Positions 6,610 to 7,768 of a DNA stretch of 7,768 nt are shown here, in pieces. The position numbers and the translations under genes are program-made. Where the stretch lies: positions 1-7,768 of the forward strand of contig DYKL01000156.1 of assembly GCA_020722645.1 (NCBI GenBank). Direction: 5' to 3'. Origin of the DNA: Acetofilamentum sp. (lineage in GTDB: Bacteria > Bacteroidota > Bacteroidia > Bacteroidales > JAFGUD01). Under the pieces are notes generated by a model. It was not told the origin of the DNA and ran no database searches. It worked only from the letters and a program-made list of their open reading frames with translations. The first letter of the stretch is position 1. Each line of letters begins with the position of its first letter.

Positions 6610-7575
6610 TCAATCATATACTCTTTTTAAAATTCTTGTTGCCAAAAAAGTTAACCAACGTGATGGTTGTTTTTTCTGTCCAAAATCAAAATCTATCCAT
6701 GATTTCCAGATGCTTTCTGATGTATATTTGCTTTGAATATCTTGTTTAGATTTAAGCAATTCGACCATCTGTAAAACAATCGTATTGGTTCGTAAGTGTT
6801 TGAATTGAGTTAAAACATCTAAAACGTGTAAAATATCATACCAAATAAATGGTGCTTTTAATTTTCTAAAATCCGTTCCTGCATAAAACATATATGGGTG
6901 TTTTATTAAACTGTTTTCCCACAAATCTAATTGACAGTCAATTGCAATATTACATTCTTTGGAATATTTATCTGGCAAACAAGAAAATATTTTTAACATT
7001 AATAAATTTGAATAAGGACAAGGGTCTGTTTTTTTCCCGGGTCCTCTAAATTTTCCAAGTTCTTTTGAAACTTTACACGGATATCCGTTTTCAGAAATTA
7101 AATTAACAAGAAAATATACGGATTTTTCAATTTGATGATGTTTTTGTAATCCGAATTTAATCAATGAATAAAGAATTAATGGAGCATCACATAAAGCCCA
7201 AGCCAATTGATTTTGACCTGTTCCGCCAAAATGTTTTGGAATATTCATTGTAACTAAAAAGGCACCTTCGTCTGATTGATGTTGTAAAATTATATCAGTT
7301 ATTCTTTTTATCGGTTCATCGTTAATATTCAAACCAATATCGGCTAAAAATGACAATTTATGAATTGGATGTTCGGCTGATTTATGACTATTAATTGGTT
7401 TTAAATGTAAGTCAAATGATTGATTAATGATATTTTGTATTTGCTGATTTTCCAATATTTGCAATTTACTTTCCAAAACGTCTTTGTCGTTTTCCGAAAG
7501 TCCTAATAAATCAATCCGGGTTCTATATTTTACCCAAGGTTCGCCTTCTAGTAACCAATTTATTAAATTATCCAT
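6610..7575 (-). CDS. Conserved protein of unknown function, squalene cyclase/prenyltransferase-like fold
   Basis: The protein has 321 residues, no signal peptide and no membrane segment, so it is probably cytoplasmic. It looks like an all-helical protein resembling alpha/alpha-toroid proteins of the squalene-cyclase/prenyltransferase type, as I recall an uncharacterised bacterial family with the same landmarks. These are WLLEGEPWVKYRTRIDLLGL at the N-terminus (7-26), HPIHKLSFLADIGL (69-82), the repeat-like ILQHQSDEGAF (96-106), IPKHFGGTGQNQLAWALCDA (112-131), ENGYPCKVSKELGKFRGPG (162-180) with KTDPCPYSNLLMLK after it, TDFRKLKAPFIWYDILHVLD (234-253), and WIDFDFGQKKQPSRWLTFLA (293-312). Two cysteines (C167, C186) with nearby Asp and His could bind metal or act in catalysis; this is inference. 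No DxDD motif typical of true squalene-hopene cyclases is seen, so that activity is not claimed. The ATG at 7575 fits the family's short N-terminus; there is no Shine-Dalgarno sequence. The gene stands alone, so context gives no pathway. Confidence 0.72.
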   Translation of the reverse strand: MDNLINWLLEGEPWVKYRTRIDLLGLSENDKDVLESKLQILENQQIQNIINQSFDLHLKPINSHKSAEHPIHKLSFLADIGLNINDEPIKRITDIILQHQSDEGAFLVTMNIPKHFGGTGQNQLAWALCDAPLILYSLIKFGLQKHHQIEKSVYFLVNLISENGYPCKVSKELGKFRGPGKKTDPCPYSNLLMLKIFSCLPDKYSKECNIAIDCQLDLWENSLIKHPYMFYAGTDFRKLKAPFIWYDILHVLDVLTQFKHLRTNTIVLQMVELLKSKQDIQSKYTSESIWKSWIDFDFGQKKQPSRWLTFLATRILKRVYD

Positions 7576-7626
7576 TTTTATTCATTTTTTATCAGTTTTT
7601 TACGAGAATGTCTTTGTTTTCGCTTG

Positions 7627-7728
7627 CATTTCGGCACAATGTTGATTGAAAGTGATTTCGTTTCATTTAGGGCTACTCACAATGTTTCAATGCCTGTGAG
7701 ATAAACGCCAATATGTGTGTCCGAAATG
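7627..7728. repeat. Nested imperfect inverted repeats in a gene-free stretch
   Basis: CATTTCGGCAC (7627-7637) and GTGTCCGAAATG (7717-7728) are inverted repeats except for one extra T, about 100 bases across. Inside them CTCACA (7676-7681) and TGTGAG (7695-7700) form a 6-bp stem. The stretch lies upstream of the leftward gene and looks less AT-rich than neighbouring spacers. No gene is supportable in 7576-7768. Confidence 0.45.
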
Positions 7729-7754
7729 TTTGAACAAAGTTCAAAAATTTGAAC
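7729..7754. repeat. Three alternating 7-base half-sites
   Basis: TTTGAAC (7729-7735), its exact complement GTTCAAA (7739-7745) and TTTGAAC again (7748-7754) follow one another with spacers of 3 and 2 bases. The middle copy can pair with either neighbour, giving two mutually exclusive hairpins or, as duplex DNA, paired protein-binding sites. Beyond it CCCGCCGCAAAGG at the window edge may be half of another GC-rich hairpin. Confidence 0.6.
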
Positions 7755-7768
7755 ACCCGCCGCAAAGG

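Noticed and set aside
7592..7666. Minus-strand 24-residue frame beginning MKRNHFQSTLCRN just upstream of the unknown gene.
   Set aside because: It is too short to judge by eye, has no ribosome binding site and overlaps an inverted repeat arm.
7673..7768. Minus-strand frame open from the right edge to a TAG at 7673-7675, possibly the end of a gene.
   Set aside because: The translation is not recognisable and the DNA is dominated by palindromes, so it is more likely non-coding.
1..7768. Search for a defence island, toxin-antitoxin pair, CRISPR array, tRNA or other RNA genes, or a transposase.
   Set aside because: Nothing on either strand supports any of these; the genes are housekeeping, membrane or uncharacterised.

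Overview
The window looks like a chromosomal stretch from a low-GC member of the Bacteroidota. The supporting signs are an AT-rich genome with lysine/isoleucine/asparagine-rich proteins, start codons without a clear Shine-Dalgarno sequence, Bacteroidota-type -7 promoter motifs (TAnnTTTG) ahead of several genes, and Pnp, DUF4173-type and flotillin-type sequences of the kind seen in that phylum. The order or family cannot be fixed from the sequence.

Layout. Bases 1-1103 are a zone of decay. It holds a flotillin/SPFH gene fragment (42-563) lacking a conventional start and about two thirds of its usual length, followed by a likely terminator, and then a small gene (697-1103) broken by an in-frame TAA, a one-base frameshift and a probable TGG-to-TAG change. 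A leftward promoter candidate sits at the extreme left edge. A perfect hairpin (1102-1132) separates this zone from the convergent pnp gene. Bases 1135-3687 carry the conserved pair rpsO then pnp, read leftward: ribosomal protein S15 and polynucleotide phosphorylase. A terminator-like hairpin overlaps the rpsO stop codon, and a second hairpin lies in the pnp leader. Bases 3915-5417 carry a rightward multi-pass membrane protein (DUF4173/DUF4153 type). It converges with, and overlaps by 11 bp, a leftward BASS-like transporter gene (5407-6318).

Bases 6331-6609 hold no gene but are dense in nested palindromes, closed by a near-perfect 18-bp inverted repeat at 6380-6397/6555-6572. This could be a small non-autonomous mobile element or a structured RNA. 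Bases 6610-7575 encode a leftward conserved protein of unknown function that resembles prenyltransferase/squalene-cyclase-fold proteins. The last ~190 bases (7576-7768) have no convincing gene; they contain inverted repeats and a run of alternating half-sites.

The only obvious functional unit is rpsO-pnp (translation and RNA turnover). The other genes appear to be independent housekeeping or accessory genes. I see no defence system, CRISPR array, biosynthetic cluster or other multi-gene novel system here. The most interesting items are the palindromic element, the two decayed genes and the pnp leader structure.
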